A stretch of DNA of 64,000 nucleotides from Geothrix fermentans DSM 14018. Lineage in GTDB: Bacteria > Acidobacteriota > Holophagae > Holophagales > Holophagaceae. A model generated the notes under the pieces. That model was given only the letters and a program-made list of their open reading frames with translations. It was not told where the DNA came from and did not search any database. Shown in pieces: positions 46,467-55,276 of the stretch. The stretch covers positions 272,444 through 336,443 of the forward strand of contig NZ_KE386810.1 in NCBI RefSeq assembly GCF_000428885.1. Direction: 5' to 3'. How positions within the stretch are numbered: position 1 is the first letter of the stretch; every line of letters begins with the position of its first letter. Both the position numbers and the translations under genes were made by a program.

Positions 46467-48224
46467 CTACTTGGCAGGGGCGGGGGCGGGCAGGGTGGCC
46501 GGAGCGGCCGGGGCGGCCGGAGCAGGCGCCGTCACCGTGGCAGGGGCCGGCGGCAGCTGGGGCATCCAGTTGGCGGGCAGGACCTTCGCATAGAGGAAGA
46601 TCACCACGCCGACCATGGCGGCCAGGGCCAGGCTGTGGAAGAACACGTAGCGGAGGATGGTGCCCTCCTCGCCCTGCTGGTTGGTGGCCACGGAGGCCAC
46701 CACGAGGCTCTGGGCGTCGATCATCTTGCCCATGACGCCGCCGGTGGTGTTGGCCGCGGCGGTGAGGATCGGGTTCAGGCCCAGCTGCTGGGCAGTGATC
46801 TTCTGGAGGCCGCCGAACAGCACGTTGGAGGAGGTATCGCTGCCCGTCAGGGCCACGCCCAGCCAGCCCAGCATGGCGCTGAAGAAGGGGAAGAGGACAC
46901 CGGTGCTGGCGAAGGCCAGGCCCATGGTGGCGTCCAGGCCCGCGGCCTTGGAGGTGAAGCCCAGGGCCAGCATGGCGGCGATGGTGAGCAGGGAGATCTT
47001 CACGCGGGCGACGGTCTTCCCGAAGATCTTGACCAGCTCCATGGGGCCGAACCCGGCCAGCAGGCCGCTGCAGATGCCGGCGAGGAGCAGGCTGGTGCCC
47101 GTGAGGGAGAGCCAGTTGAAGGTCCAGACCGCGGGCTCCTTGGAGACCTTGGCCACGACGGGAGGGGCCTTCTGGACGTTGTTGTGGAGCAGGGGGATTT
47201 CGATGTTCTTGACGGTGTAGCCGTAGAGGAAGTTCGGCTTGCCCTTGGGGCCGCCGTTGAGGAAGGTCTTCACCTGCGGGGTGCCCCAGGCGAACACGAA
47301 CAGGGACAGGAACACCCAGGGCATCCAGGCCTTCACGATCTTCCCGGTGTTGTGGCTCGGGCCGGACTCGTGGGCCTCCTCGCGCTCGTGCTCGTAGCGC
47401 CAGATGGTCTTGGGCTGCCAGACCTTGAGGAAGAGGACGAGGGCGACCATGGAGACGATGGCGCCGATGATGTCCACCAGCCAGGGGCCGTGGAAGTTGC
47501 TCACCAGGAACTGGGTGATGGCGAAGCTGCCACCGGCCACGAGGCAGGCGGGCCAGACTTCCATCATCGCTTTGCGCCCGGCCATGGTCCAGATGATCCA
47601 GAAGGGCACGATGAGGGAGAAGATGGGCAGGATGCGGCCCGCGGCGGCGCTCAGCATTTCGAGCGGCAGGCCGGTCACGCCGGCGAGGGCGAGGAGGGGG
47701 CTGCCCAGGGCGCCATAGGCCACGGGGGCCGTGTTGCCGATGAGCGCGATGCCGGCGGCCTGGAGGGGGCGGAAGCCGAGGCCGATCAGCATGGCCGCGG
47801 AGATCGCCACGGGCGTGCCGAAGCCCGCCGCGCCCTCGATGAAGGCGCCGAAGCTGAAGGCGATCAGCAGGGCCTGGATGCGGCGGTCGGCCGCGAGGCC
47901 GGCGATGGAGTGCTTCACCACCTCGAAATCACCGGACTTCACCGTGATGTCGTAGATGAAGATGGCGTTGAGCACGATCCAGCCGATGGGCAGCAGGCCA
48001 TAGAGGGCGCCATGCACCGCGGCCATGCCCGCCATGCCGGCCGGCATCCTGTAGACGAGGACGGCCACCACATAACAGGTGATCAGGCCCAGGATGGCAG
48101 AGTAGTGGGCCTTCACATGCTTGGCGAGGAAGCCTAGCAATACGAAGACCGGCAACGCGGCCACCAGCGCGGAGAGGAAGATATTCCCCGCGACGGGGGA
48201 ATAGACTTGGGTCCAGGGGGTCAT
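46467..48224 (-). CDS. lctP: L-lactate permease (LctP family)
   Basis: The 585-aa membrane protein has about 13-14 hydrophobic segments with the LctP signatures: GAFIEGAAGFGTPVAISAAML, plus ALGFTSKAAGLDATMGLAF and TGSDTSSNVLFGGLQ. It carries lactate (or glycolate) with protons. The C-terminus ends in an Ala/Pro-rich tail of about 30 residues that is not part of the core. GGAGG before ATG 48224. First gene after the operator. Confidence 0.95.
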   Translation of the reverse strand: MTPWTQVYSPVAGNIFLSALVAALPVFVLLGFLAKHVKAHYSAILGLITCYVVAVLVYRMPAGMAGMAAVHGALYGLLPIGWIVLNAIFIYDITVKSGDFEVVKHSIAGLAADRRIQALLIAFSFGAFIEGAAGFGTPVAISAAMLIGLGFRPLQAAGIALIGNTAPVAYGALGSPLLALAGVTGLPLEMLSAAAGRILPIFSLIVPFWIIWTMAGRKAMMEVWPACLVAGGSFAITQFLVSNFHGPWLVDIIGAIVSMVALVLFLKVWQPKTIWRYEHEREEAHESGPSHNTGKIVKAWMPWVFLSLFVFAWGTPQVKTFLNGGPKGKPNFLYGYTVKNIEIPLLHNNVQKAPPVVAKVSKEPAVWTFNWLSLTGTSLLLAGICSGLLAGFGPMELVKIFGKTVARVKISLLTIAAMLALGFTSKAAGLDATMGLAFASTGVLFPFFSAMLGWLGVALTGSDTSSNVLFGGLQKITAQQLGLNPILTAAANTTGGVMGKMIDAQSLVVASVATNQQGEEGTILRYVFFHSLALAAMVGVVIFLYAKVLPANWMPQLPPAPATVTAPAPAAPAAPATLPAPAPAK

Positions 48225-48304
48225 GCTGCCTCCAGGGATGGGGGTAGGGGATAGGAAGGTAGAGTTTTGGAAAAGAGCCTGGCAGAAGCCTACAATGGGT
48301 CTAG

Positions 48305-48315
48305 TGGTCAGACCA
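48305..48315. promoter_or_regulatory. Operator of the GntR lactate regulator
   Basis: TGGTCAGACCA is a perfect odd palindrome matching the TGGTnnnACCA form known for FadR/LldR/PdhR-type GntR proteins. It stands between the divergent lctP and gntR genes. TGGTCAC half sites recur at 48336-48342 and 48364-48370. TTGGTC on the reverse strand may be the -35 of lctP, so binding would block the promoter. Confidence 0.7.
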
Positions 48316-48384
48316 ACCAGATTGATGGACGGCTTTGGTCACAATTTGTATCTACATACCTCGTGGTCACTTAGGATATGAATC

Positions 48385-49101
48385 ATGGATCTCACCCCCA
48401 TCAAGACCAGGCGCCTCTACGAAGAGATCGTGGAGCAAATTAAGCAGCTCATCGCCGATGGCAAGCTCAAGCCCGGGGATAAGCTCCTCGCCGAGCGCGA
48501 TCTGGCGGACCGGTTCCAGGTCAGCCGGGCCTCCGTGCGGGAGGCCATCCGGACCCTGGAGATGCTCGGCATCATCGACATCCGGCCCGGCGAGGGCACC
48601 TTCGTCCGGGGCACCGAGTCCGACGACATCATCCGCCCCCTGGCCATGTTCCTGGCGGTGGAGCGCAACTCGCTCCTCGACATGTTCGAGATGCGCCGCA
48701 TCTTCGAGACCGCCACCGCGAGCCTGGCCGCCCAGCGGGCCACCTTCGAGGAGCTCGACCAGATCGAGTCCATGCTGGCGAGCATGCGGGAACGGCTCAA
48801 CCTGCAGGATTCCGAGAAGGGCGAGGAGTTCGACGCCGCCTTCCACTACGCCGTGGCGGAGGCGACCCACAACAGCCTGCTCACCAAGCTCTTCAAGACC
48901 GTGTCCGAGGAGTTCGCCAAGGCCAACTCCGTGGCCCGCCGGCAGCTGTACCACGACAACGTCCAGAACGCCCAGCGGATCATCGACCAGCACTCGGAGA
49001 TCCTGCAGGCCATCCGCTCGGGCTCGCCCCAGAAGGCCTCCGAGGCCATGCTGGCGCACCTGAACTTCGCCGAGGGCGAGCTGCGGAAGTGGATCGTCTG
49101 A
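48385..49101 (+). CDS. FadR-type GntR regulator of lactate utilisation (LldR-like)
   Basis: The 238-aa regulator has an N-terminal winged helix (LYEEIVEQIKQLIADGKLKPG, LAERDLADRFQVSRASVREA, IRTLEMLGII with PGEGTFV) and a C-terminal FCD helical domain. FCD metal ligands include the acidic/His pair in EFDAAFHYAVAEATHN. It is divergent from lctP with the operator between them, so it probably represses the lactate operon until lactate binds. Confidence 0.92.
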   Translation: MDLTPIKTRRLYEEIVEQIKQLIADGKLKPGDKLLAERDLADRFQVSRASVREAIRTLEMLGIIDIRPGEGTFVRGTESDDIIRPLAMFLAVERNSLLDMFEMRRIFETATASLAAQRATFEELDQIESMLASMRERLNLQDSEKGEEFDAAFHYAVAEATHNSLLTKLFKTVSEEFAKANSVARRQLYHDNVQNAQRIIDQHSEILQAIRSGSPQKASEAMLAHLNFAEGELRKWIV

Positions 49102-49108
49102 TTCCGCC

Positions 49109-49130
49109 CCGCCGGGCGCCTCGCCGGCGG
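49109..49130. terminator. Hairpin after the gntR gene and tRNA-Ile
   Basis: CCGCCGG (49109-49115) pairs with CCGGCGG (49124-49130) across an 8-nt loop between two convergent units. No U-tract; termination is only likely. Confidence 0.4.
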
Positions 49131-49140
49131 AGCGTGCAGA

Positions 49141-49216
49141 TGGTGGCCCCGGTGGGGTTCGAACCCACGACCAAGCGGTTATGAGCCGCCAGCTCTGACC
49201 GCTGAGCTACAGGGCC
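49141..49216 (-). tRNA. tRNA-Ile2 (CAU, lysidine-modified type)
   Basis: The reverse-strand cloverleaf begins GGCCCTGTAGCTCAG, has anticodon loop CTCATAA (CAU), CTTGGTCG as in ileX, T-loop TTCGAAC, and an encoded CCA. The acceptor stem and the GGCGG/CCGC anticodon stem agree with tRNA-Ile(CAU), which needs TilS to read AUA. It is not the elongator tRNA-Met found at 40581. Confidence 0.88.
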
Positions 49217-49328
49217 GGGGCCAGTGTAGCAAACGCCGGCGCGGTTCTCCGTCCTGGGGCAGGGGAAGGGGGTGGAGAATGGCTGGTAGCATGGGTCCTT
49301 TGCCCATCACCCATCGGGAGCCGGAACC

Positions 49329-50315
49329 GTGAAGGACGAGAAGCAGGTCACAGGGGCCGCCGAGGCCGGACATGCCGTGCTGGACGCGGCCCAGGCCGCC
49401 CTCGTGGATCTGCGGGAAACCTGGGATCCGGCCCAGGTGGACGGCTGGTGCGCCCAGGTGCTGGCGCGCTCCGGCCGCGTGGTGCTCACGGGCATGGGGA
49501 AGTCCGGGCTCGTGGGCCAGAAGGTCGCGGCCACCCTGGCCTCGACGGGATGCCCCAGCCTGTTCCTCCATCCGGCCGAGGCGCTCCACGGGGACCTCGG
49601 GATGGTGACCGGGGACGACACGGTCCTGGCCCTCTCCAACAGCGGGGAGAGCGAGGAGGTGGTCCGGCTGCTGCCGAGCCTGGTGCGCCTGGGCATTCCC
49701 ATGGCGGCCATCACCGCCCGTCCCGAGAGCACCCTCGGCCAGGCGGTCCACTGGACCTTCACCTACCGGCTGCCCCAGGGTGAAGGCTGCCCCCTGGACC
49801 TGGCCCCCATGGCCAGCACCACCCTCCAGCTGATCTGGGGGGATCTGCTCGCCGCCAGCCTCATGGCCCGCCGGGGCTTCACCCGGGACCACTTCGCCCT
49901 GAATCATCCCGCTGGAAGTCTTGGCGCCAGACTCATGAAAGTGAAGCTCTTGATGCACACGAGCTGGCCCGCCGTCGAGCTCGGGGCGGGCCTGACCCGG
50001 GTGCTGAGGGCCATGACGGAGGGCCATCTGGGCATGGCCAGCGTCATGGAGGGGCCGAGGCTCCTGGGCGTCATCACCGATGGCGACATCCGCCGCGCCC
50101 TGGAGGCGGCCGAACGGGAGGGACGGAATCCCCTCGACCTCCGGGCGGAGCAGATGATGACCCGGACCCCGGCCATGATCGGAGAGGAGGCTCTGGCCCT
50201 GGAGGCTGCCGGCACCATGGAGGCCCGGAAGATCACCTTCCTCATGGTGGGACAGCCGGAGCGTCCCGTCGGACTCATCCACATCCATGACCTGCTGACA
50301 GCAAAGGTCTTGTAG
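49329..50315 (+). CDS. kdsD: Arabinose-5-phosphate isomerase (KdsD/KpsF)
   Basis: The 328-aa protein has a SIS domain (GMGKSGLVGQKVAATLASTG, HPAEALHGDLGMV, SNSGESEEVV) and two CBS domains (from about residue 200, with GVITDGDIRRALE). It makes arabinose 5-phosphate for Kdo and LPS. The next gene encodes LPS transport, which fits. Confidence 0.94.
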   Translation: MKDEKQVTGAAEAGHAVLDAAQAALVDLRETWDPAQVDGWCAQVLARSGRVVLTGMGKSGLVGQKVAATLASTGCPSLFLHPAEALHGDLGMVTGDDTVLALSNSGESEEVVRLLPSLVRLGIPMAAITARPESTLGQAVHWTFTYRLPQGEGCPLDLAPMASTTLQLIWGDLLAASLMARRGFTRDHFALNHPAGSLGARLMKVKLLMHTSWPAVELGAGLTRVLRAMTEGHLGMASVMEGPRLLGVITDGDIRRALEAAEREGRNPLDLRAEQMMTRTPAMIGEEALALEAAGTMEARKITFLMVGQPERPVGLIHIHDLLTAKVL

Positions 50316-50328
50316 CCGCAGAGTCCCG

Positions 50329-50366
50329 TTTTCAGTGTCGGTTCAAGGTTACATAATATACATTAT
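50329..50366 (+). promoter_or_regulatory. Candidate promoter/operator before the lptFG gene
   Basis: An AT-rich island has TTTTCA (50329-50334), a 17-nt spacer and CATAAT (50352-50357). ATAAT and ATTAT (50353-50357, 50362-50366) form an inverted repeat around the -10. This is the most AT-rich spot nearby. Confidence 0.4.
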
Positions 50367-50390
50367 CGAAAGTTAAATCTGGACCCCAAG

Positions 50391-52631
50391 GTGCCTTCCG
50401 TTCTGACCCGATATGTCCTCCGCCGCTGGGCCACCCCGTTCCTGGGGGCCCTGTTCTTCTACGGATTCCTGCTCCTGTCCTGGGAGATGGTGACCATCTC
50501 CAAGGAGCTGTTTTCCCAGGGCGCCCCCCTCCGCTGGATGATCCCCCTCCTGCTGACCTCGCTCCCCGAGAACCTGGGGATGGTCCTCCCCATGGCCGCG
50601 GTCCTGGGCGGGCTGATCGGGACCCAGCAGCTGATGGAAGGCTCCGAGCTCGTGGCGGCCCAGGGACTTGGCGCGGGTCGACGGACCTGGATGGCCCCCT
50701 GGTCCATCCTGGCCTCGCTGCTGGTCGTGCTGGCCACCCTGAACGCCCACCTCCTGGTTCCCGCCGCAGCCCGAGTCCAGCACAGGCTCCGGGGCCGGAT
50801 GGCCGAGGAGGCCCAGGCGCGGTTCCTCCGTCCCGGCGCCCCTCCGTGGTTCCCGCCTGGCCAGCCCAACTCGGCCTTCTGGGTGTCCCCCGGCGGGCAG
50901 ATCCACATCATGGAGTCCACCGCCCGGGGGGTTCAGCATCTCACCGCATCGACCATGACCTATGCCCTCGAGGCCAAGCCGGACGGCTCTTCGGAGCTGC
51001 AGCTTCATCTCTCGGGGCTCCAGGGCGTGCTCTACCAGCCCACTGGCTCCGGGAGCGTGATCCACCTCCACCAGGAGAACCAGGTGCTCCGGTTCGTCAT
51101 CTCCGCGGGCACGCGCCTCCTGCCGCCGACACCCCTCCGCTATGAGGGCACCGCGGCCCTCATCCAGCGGATCCGGGCCAAGGGCGCCCCAGGCCTGGAG
51201 TCCCCCTGGGACCGGGACCTGCGCCTCCAGGCCGCCCTGGAGGTGAGCCGCCGGAGCACCCTGCCCCTGGCGGCCGCGGCCCTGCTCCTGCTGGGCATCG
51301 CAGTCGGCTTCGGCCATCCGCGCTTCTATCGGGGAGGGGCCATCCTCAAGAGCCTGGGCGTCATCATGCTCTACTACCTCGTCATGAAGTTCTTCGAAAA
51401 CATGTGGTTGGCAGAGAAATTGAAATCGCCTTTCGTGCTGTTCCTGGTCCCGGTCCCCTTTCTGCTCGGTGGGTGGCTGCTCTTCCGGCACCGACTCAAG
51501 CCCCACCATCCCAGCCGCTTCCTTCGGAACCTCAGACCCCTGACCCGTCCCTGGCGCCGGTGGACGGCCCCCCTCCTCACCTTCCTCCGGGAGAAGCACG
51601 ATGCCGCCACCCGGTGGATGCACGGGAAAGGCACCCAGCACGGCATCTTCCGCCACTGGGCCACCCTCTCCTGGTGGCGCAACTGGGCCTCCGCCCTGGG
51701 GAGCCTCCTGGTCCTCAACCTGCTGGTGGAGTACGCCACCCTTGCGGGAGACCTTTCCAAAAACGGCATTCATTTTATTGTTTTCGTTGAATATTGGCTC
51801 TGGAACCTTCCTCCGTTCCTGGCGGTCGCCTTCCCGATGGCCTTCCTGTTGGGGACCCTGCTGTCCCTGTCCGAAGCGGCGCTCAACCGCGAGTGGCTCG
51901 CCCTCCGGGCGGGCGGGGTCAGCCTTCTGCGGTGGCTCTGGAGCAGCCGGTTCGCCTGGGGAGTAGTGGCCCTCCTGACCCTGGGCCTGCAAGCCGGCCT
52001 CGCGCCGGTGGCCATGAATCGTGCCAACAGGCTTTACCGCCAAATCCTCAACCGGTCCGAAATCCAGGTCAGCACCAAGCCCTGGCTCCACCTGGGATCG
52101 ACCGGCGTGCTCTGGCACTTGGAGGCCGACCAGCGCTGGGGGTTTCCGCTGAAGGCTCCGGGCGAGGCCCCGATCCTGCTGCGCTGGCGTCTGGGAGCCG
52201 CGCACTCCGATGCCCTGGCCTGGGGTGGACAGGAGTTCGTCCAGGGTCCGAGCGCGGATCGCCTGTTCCCCGCTCGGGCCCTGCGCGTCTTCGCCTCCGC
52301 CGAGGAGGCCCATACCTCGGACCTCTTCCACTGGCAGCGCTGGGCGCCGGATCCGGAGCGGTCCTACATGCTCTGGACCCGCCTGCTCGGCTGGCTGGCA
52401 GGCCCGTGCCTGGTCCTGGCCATGCTGTCCTACGCCTTCCCGGGACCTCGCCAGGGACGCGGCCAGGCCCTGGGCGCCGGCCTCGTGGCCGGTCTGGTGT
52501 TCCTGGGGTTGCAGACCCTCTTCGGCGGGGCCGCCCGGGCCTCGGAGATTCCAGCCTTCTGGGGTGTGCTCGCCCCCCTGCTGCTGCTCCTCTCGGTCTC
52601 CCTGCTCCGCCTCCGGCGCCTGAGGACCTGA
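50391..52631 (+). CDS. LptF-LptG fusion, LPS-export permease in one chain
   Basis: The 746-aa membrane protein is a tandem of two YjgP/YjgQ units. The first half (about 1-370) opens RYVLRRWATPFLGALFFYGF, with a periplasmic jellyroll region (about 140-270) and three closing helices. The second (about 410-746) opens NWASALGSLLVLNLLVEYATL, then PFLAVAFPMAFLLGTLLSLS and EWLALRAGGVSL. E. coli LptF and LptG are about 366 and 360 aa, so the length equals both. LptF/G with LptB and LptC extract LPS from the inner membrane. The start is GTG 50391. Confidence 0.88.
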   Translation: MPSVLTRYVLRRWATPFLGALFFYGFLLLSWEMVTISKELFSQGAPLRWMIPLLLTSLPENLGMVLPMAAVLGGLIGTQQLMEGSELVAAQGLGAGRRTWMAPWSILASLLVVLATLNAHLLVPAAARVQHRLRGRMAEEAQARFLRPGAPPWFPPGQPNSAFWVSPGGQIHIMESTARGVQHLTASTMTYALEAKPDGSSELQLHLSGLQGVLYQPTGSGSVIHLHQENQVLRFVISAGTRLLPPTPLRYEGTAALIQRIRAKGAPGLESPWDRDLRLQAALEVSRRSTLPLAAAALLLLGIAVGFGHPRFYRGGAILKSLGVIMLYYLVMKFFENMWLAEKLKSPFVLFLVPVPFLLGGWLLFRHRLKPHHPSRFLRNLRPLTRPWRRWTAPLLTFLREKHDAATRWMHGKGTQHGIFRHWATLSWWRNWASALGSLLVLNLLVEYATLAGDLSKNGIHFIVFVEYWLWNLPPFLAVAFPMAFLLGTLLSLSEAALNREWLALRAGGVSLLRWLWSSRFAWGVVALLTLGLQAGLAPVAMNRANRLYRQILNRSEIQVSTKPWLHLGSTGVLWHLEADQRWGFPLKAPGEAPILLRWRLGAAHSDALAWGGQEFVQGPSADRLFPARALRVFASAEEAHTSDLFHWQRWAPDPERSYMLWTRLLGWLAGPCLVLAMLSYAFPGPRQGRGQALGAGLVAGLVFLGLQTLFGGAARASEIPAFWGVLAPLLLLLSVSLLRLRRLRT

Positions 52632-52632
52632 G

Positions 52633-53763
52633 ATGAGCGACCTGCTCGATCGCGCCCTCGCCCCCCTGCGGACCCATCCGACCCTGCGCCCGGGCGACCG
52701 CGTCCTCGCGGCCATGTCCGGGGGGGTGGACAGCTCCGTCATGGCCGCCTTGCTCCACCGCGCCGGCCACGAGGTCATCGGCATTTCCATGCAGCTCTTC
52801 GACAAGAAGACCGTTCAAACTTCGGATGGGAGGTGTTGCACTCTTGACGACTTCCAAGACGCCCGCCGGGTGGCCCACGACATGGGCTTTCCCCACTATG
52901 TGATGGACTTCGAGGCCCGCTTCCGGGAGACGGTCATCGAGGGGTTCATCCAGGGGTACATGGACGGTGAAACTCCCAGCCCCTGCATCCGTTGCAATCA
53001 GCATCTCAAGTTCTCTGCCCTGATGGAGCGGGCCGAGGCCCTGGCCGCCCCCTTCGTGGCCACGGGCCACTACGCGACCATTGAGGCAGAGCGCGGGCGG
53101 TGGCACCTGCGCAAGGCCTCGGACCCCGCCAAGGATCAGAGCTACTTCCTCTTCCATCACACCCAGGCCACCCTGGCCCGGACCCTGTTTCCCCTGGCCC
53201 ACCTCACCAAGGCCGAGGTCCGGAGCCTGGGCGCGGAACTGGGCCTGCACCTGGCGGAGAAGCCCGAGAGCCAGGAGATCTGCTTCGTGACCCAGGACCG
53301 CTACGATGCCTTCCTCGAAGCCGAAGGACGGGATCCTGGCCTGGGAGAGGGCGAGGTCCGCCACCTGGACGGCCGGGTCCTGGGGCGGCACCACGGCTAC
53401 TGGCGTCACACTGTGGGCCAGCGACGGGGCCTGGGCGTGGCCTACGCGGAGCCCCTCTACGTGGTGCGGCTCGAACCCGCCACCAATACCGTATGGGTGG
53501 GCGGGGAGGCGGACCTCCTGGGGCGGGACCTGGTGGCGCGCGAGCTGAGTTGGGTGGATGGGCCACCGGCGGGCCCCCTGGCCTGTCAGGCCCGGATCCG
53601 CAGCCGGTCCCAGGAGGCCGAGGCGCTGGCCATCCCCCTGCCGGACGGCCGGATCAAGGTCTCCTTCGCCGAGCCCCAGCGGGCCATCGCGGCGGGCCAG
53701 GCGGTGGTCTTCTACCGGGACGGCGAGGTCCTGGGCGGGGGCTGGATCGACTCGCGTCCCTGA
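52633..53763 (+). CDS. mnmA: tRNA 2-thiouridylase MnmA
   Basis: The 376-aa enzyme has the PP-loop AAMSGGVDSSVMAALL (residues 27-42) and the catalytic Cys118 in SPCIRCN with Cys217 in SQEICFV. ATGHYA and VGQRRGLGVA are typical. It makes 2-thiouridine at position 34 of tRNA-Lys, Glu and Gln. It starts one base after the lptFG stop. Confidence 0.95.
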   Translation: MSDLLDRALAPLRTHPTLRPGDRVLAAMSGGVDSSVMAALLHRAGHEVIGISMQLFDKKTVQTSDGRCCTLDDFQDARRVAHDMGFPHYVMDFEARFRETVIEGFIQGYMDGETPSPCIRCNQHLKFSALMERAEALAAPFVATGHYATIEAERGRWHLRKASDPAKDQSYFLFHHTQATLARTLFPLAHLTKAEVRSLGAELGLHLAEKPESQEICFVTQDRYDAFLEAEGRDPGLGEGEVRHLDGRVLGRHHGYWRHTVGQRRGLGVAYAEPLYVVRLEPATNTVWVGGEADLLGRDLVARELSWVDGPPAGPLACQARIRSRSQEAEALAIPLPDGRIKVSFAEPQRAIAAGQAVVFYRDGEVLGGGWIDSRP

Positions 53764-53773
53764 GGGGCCGCGT

Positions 53774-54919
53774 TCACTTCCCCAGGGTGTAGGCCACGCC
53801 CGGGTAGCTCACGAAGTGGTAGAGGTTGGCCTCGGCCGTCGCCCCCATCCCCAGGTCCCGCACGGGAACCTGGGGGAAGCTGATGGAGGTGCCGAAGGCC
53901 ACGGGATGGCCCACGGGACCGGAGGAGCCAAGACCCCGCGCGGTCTCCTCCAGGAGCAGCAGACCGAAGGGGATCGAAAAGCGGCCGCACCAGGGCATGC
54001 GGTACTGGTCGGGGTCCTGCGGGTTCACCACGGTCGCATAGAAATCCTGGGCCTTCGCCGCCGACACCGGCCCCGCCAGGGGGCCCGTCAGGAGCCGGCG
54101 GTCCCGCTCGGTGGCCTCGGTGTAGGCCGCCACGCCGCCCGCACCGTGGGGCGTGTACTTGAAGTCCTCGCCGTAGTGGATGCCGTCGGAGGAGATGACG
54201 ATGGCCAGATCCCGGCCGAGGGACCAGCCGCGGACCTTCATGGCTTCGGCTAGGGCCTTCCCCAAGTGCGAGGCCAGCTCCTGGAAGCGCGGGAAGGACG
54301 CGGAGGGCACCAGGACAGGCACGATCTCCACCGCCGGATCCTGGTGCTTCAGCCAGTAGGCGATGGCCTCGACGGAGTGCTCGCTGTCCTGCATGGCTGC
54401 GTCGCGGAGGACCTCCCCGGCGGGCATCCGCGCCAGCAGATCCTCCCGCAGGCCGGAGACCCTGATCTCCCCGTCCGGGGAGCGCCAGGCACGATAGGGG
54501 TCAAACACCAGGGCGTCCTTGGCCCCGAAGCGGCGGTACTTGTGGAAGACGCCCACCAGCACGATGGTCCGGGCCTTCACCAGCGGCACGAGCTGGCGGT
54601 ACACACGGCCCGCGTAGAGGTAGTCGTCGTGCGGGCAGAGCAGACCCGCCACACCGGGCGCGGGCATGGGTCCCAGCGCCTCCGGGGCCGGGGGGAGGGC
54701 TGACCGCTTCCACACCTTGGCCATCTGCGCTGCCGTGGATGCGAATCCCACCACATCCTGCTGACCACGGAGATCCCCCTGGGACGGGATTCCCATGGCC
54801 TTCCGCACCTCTTCCAGCGAGGGCCGCCGGGGCGGCGCGGCCGAGGGGGCGAGCGACGCCTGTGCGAGGCCAGGCAGGCAGGCGAAGAGGCAGGCGCAGA
54901 AGGCCGGGGCGCATCTCAT
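53774..54919 (-). CDS. MEMO1 family exported protein (AmmeMemoRadiSam system protein B-like)
   Basis: The 381-aa protein has a signal peptide (ACLFACLPGLAQ) and the MEMO fold: LLCPHDDYLYAGRVYRQLVP, where family members read PHAGY, then VLVGVFHK, MQDSEHSVEAIAYWL, and VISSDGIHYGEDF. These are His/Asp/Cys-type active-site lines of MEMO/extradiol-dioxygenase-like proteins. Most MEMO proteins are cytoplasmic, so an exported copy is odd. The AMMECR1 and radical-SAM partner genes are not in the window. Confidence 0.78.
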   Translation of the reverse strand: MRCAPAFCACLFACLPGLAQASLAPSAAPPRRPSLEEVRKAMGIPSQGDLRGQQDVVGFASTAAQMAKVWKRSALPPAPEALGPMPAPGVAGLLCPHDDYLYAGRVYRQLVPLVKARTIVLVGVFHKYRRFGAKDALVFDPYRAWRSPDGEIRVSGLREDLLARMPAGEVLRDAAMQDSEHSVEAIAYWLKHQDPAVEIVPVLVPSASFPRFQELASHLGKALAEAMKVRGWSLGRDLAIVISSDGIHYGEDFKYTPHGAGGVAAYTEATERDRRLLTGPLAGPVSAAKAQDFYATVVNPQDPDQYRMPWCGRFSIPFGLLLLEETARGLGSSGPVGHPVAFGTSISFPQVPVRDLGMGATAEANLYHFVSYPGVAYTLGK

Positions 54920-55002
54920 GGGAGGGATCTCCGTGTCCACCGTAGCAGCACGGCTGGGCCTACCTGCGCGCCATCCGCGACTTCGATTCCGCTCGGCGCA
55001 TG

Positions 55003-55024
55003 AAAAAGCCCCCTTGCGGGGGCT
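55003..55024 (-). terminator. Terminator of the tRNA-Gly/tRNA-Cys unit
   Basis: AGCCCCC (55007-55013) pairs with GGGGGCT (55018-55024) and the reverse strand runs into TTTTT (55007-55003). It closes just after the Cys tRNA. Confidence 0.85.
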
Positions 55025-55029
55025 GGTGC

Positions 55030-55104
55030 TGGAGGCGCCGATCGGAATCGAACCGATGAATACAGGATTTGCAGTCCCGGGCCTTACCACTTGGCTACGG
55101 CGCC
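55030..55104 (-). tRNA. tRNA-Cys (GCA)
   Basis: Reverse strand GGCGCCGTAGCCAAG, anticodon loop CTGCAAA (GCA), T-loop TTCGATT, acceptor GGCGCC closing with GGCGCC, discriminator U and encoded CCA. Second in a Gly-Cys pair; the two are 61 nt apart with a GC hairpin between. Confidence 0.93.
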
Positions 55105-55165
55105 TTGCGTTTGGTGCGGTGGGGCTTCCTACATGATCCGGGCCGCTTGCGCGGCCCGAGTGGAG

Positions 55166-55240
<75 letters not shown>

Positions 55241-55276
55241 GTGAGACATCAAGACTAGCAATGGCGCGCGATACGG

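Noticed and set aside
49141-49216. Second tRNA-Met
   Set aside because: Anticodon is CAU but the body and acceptor stem follow tRNA-Ile2 (ileX); the elongator Met tRNA is at 40581.
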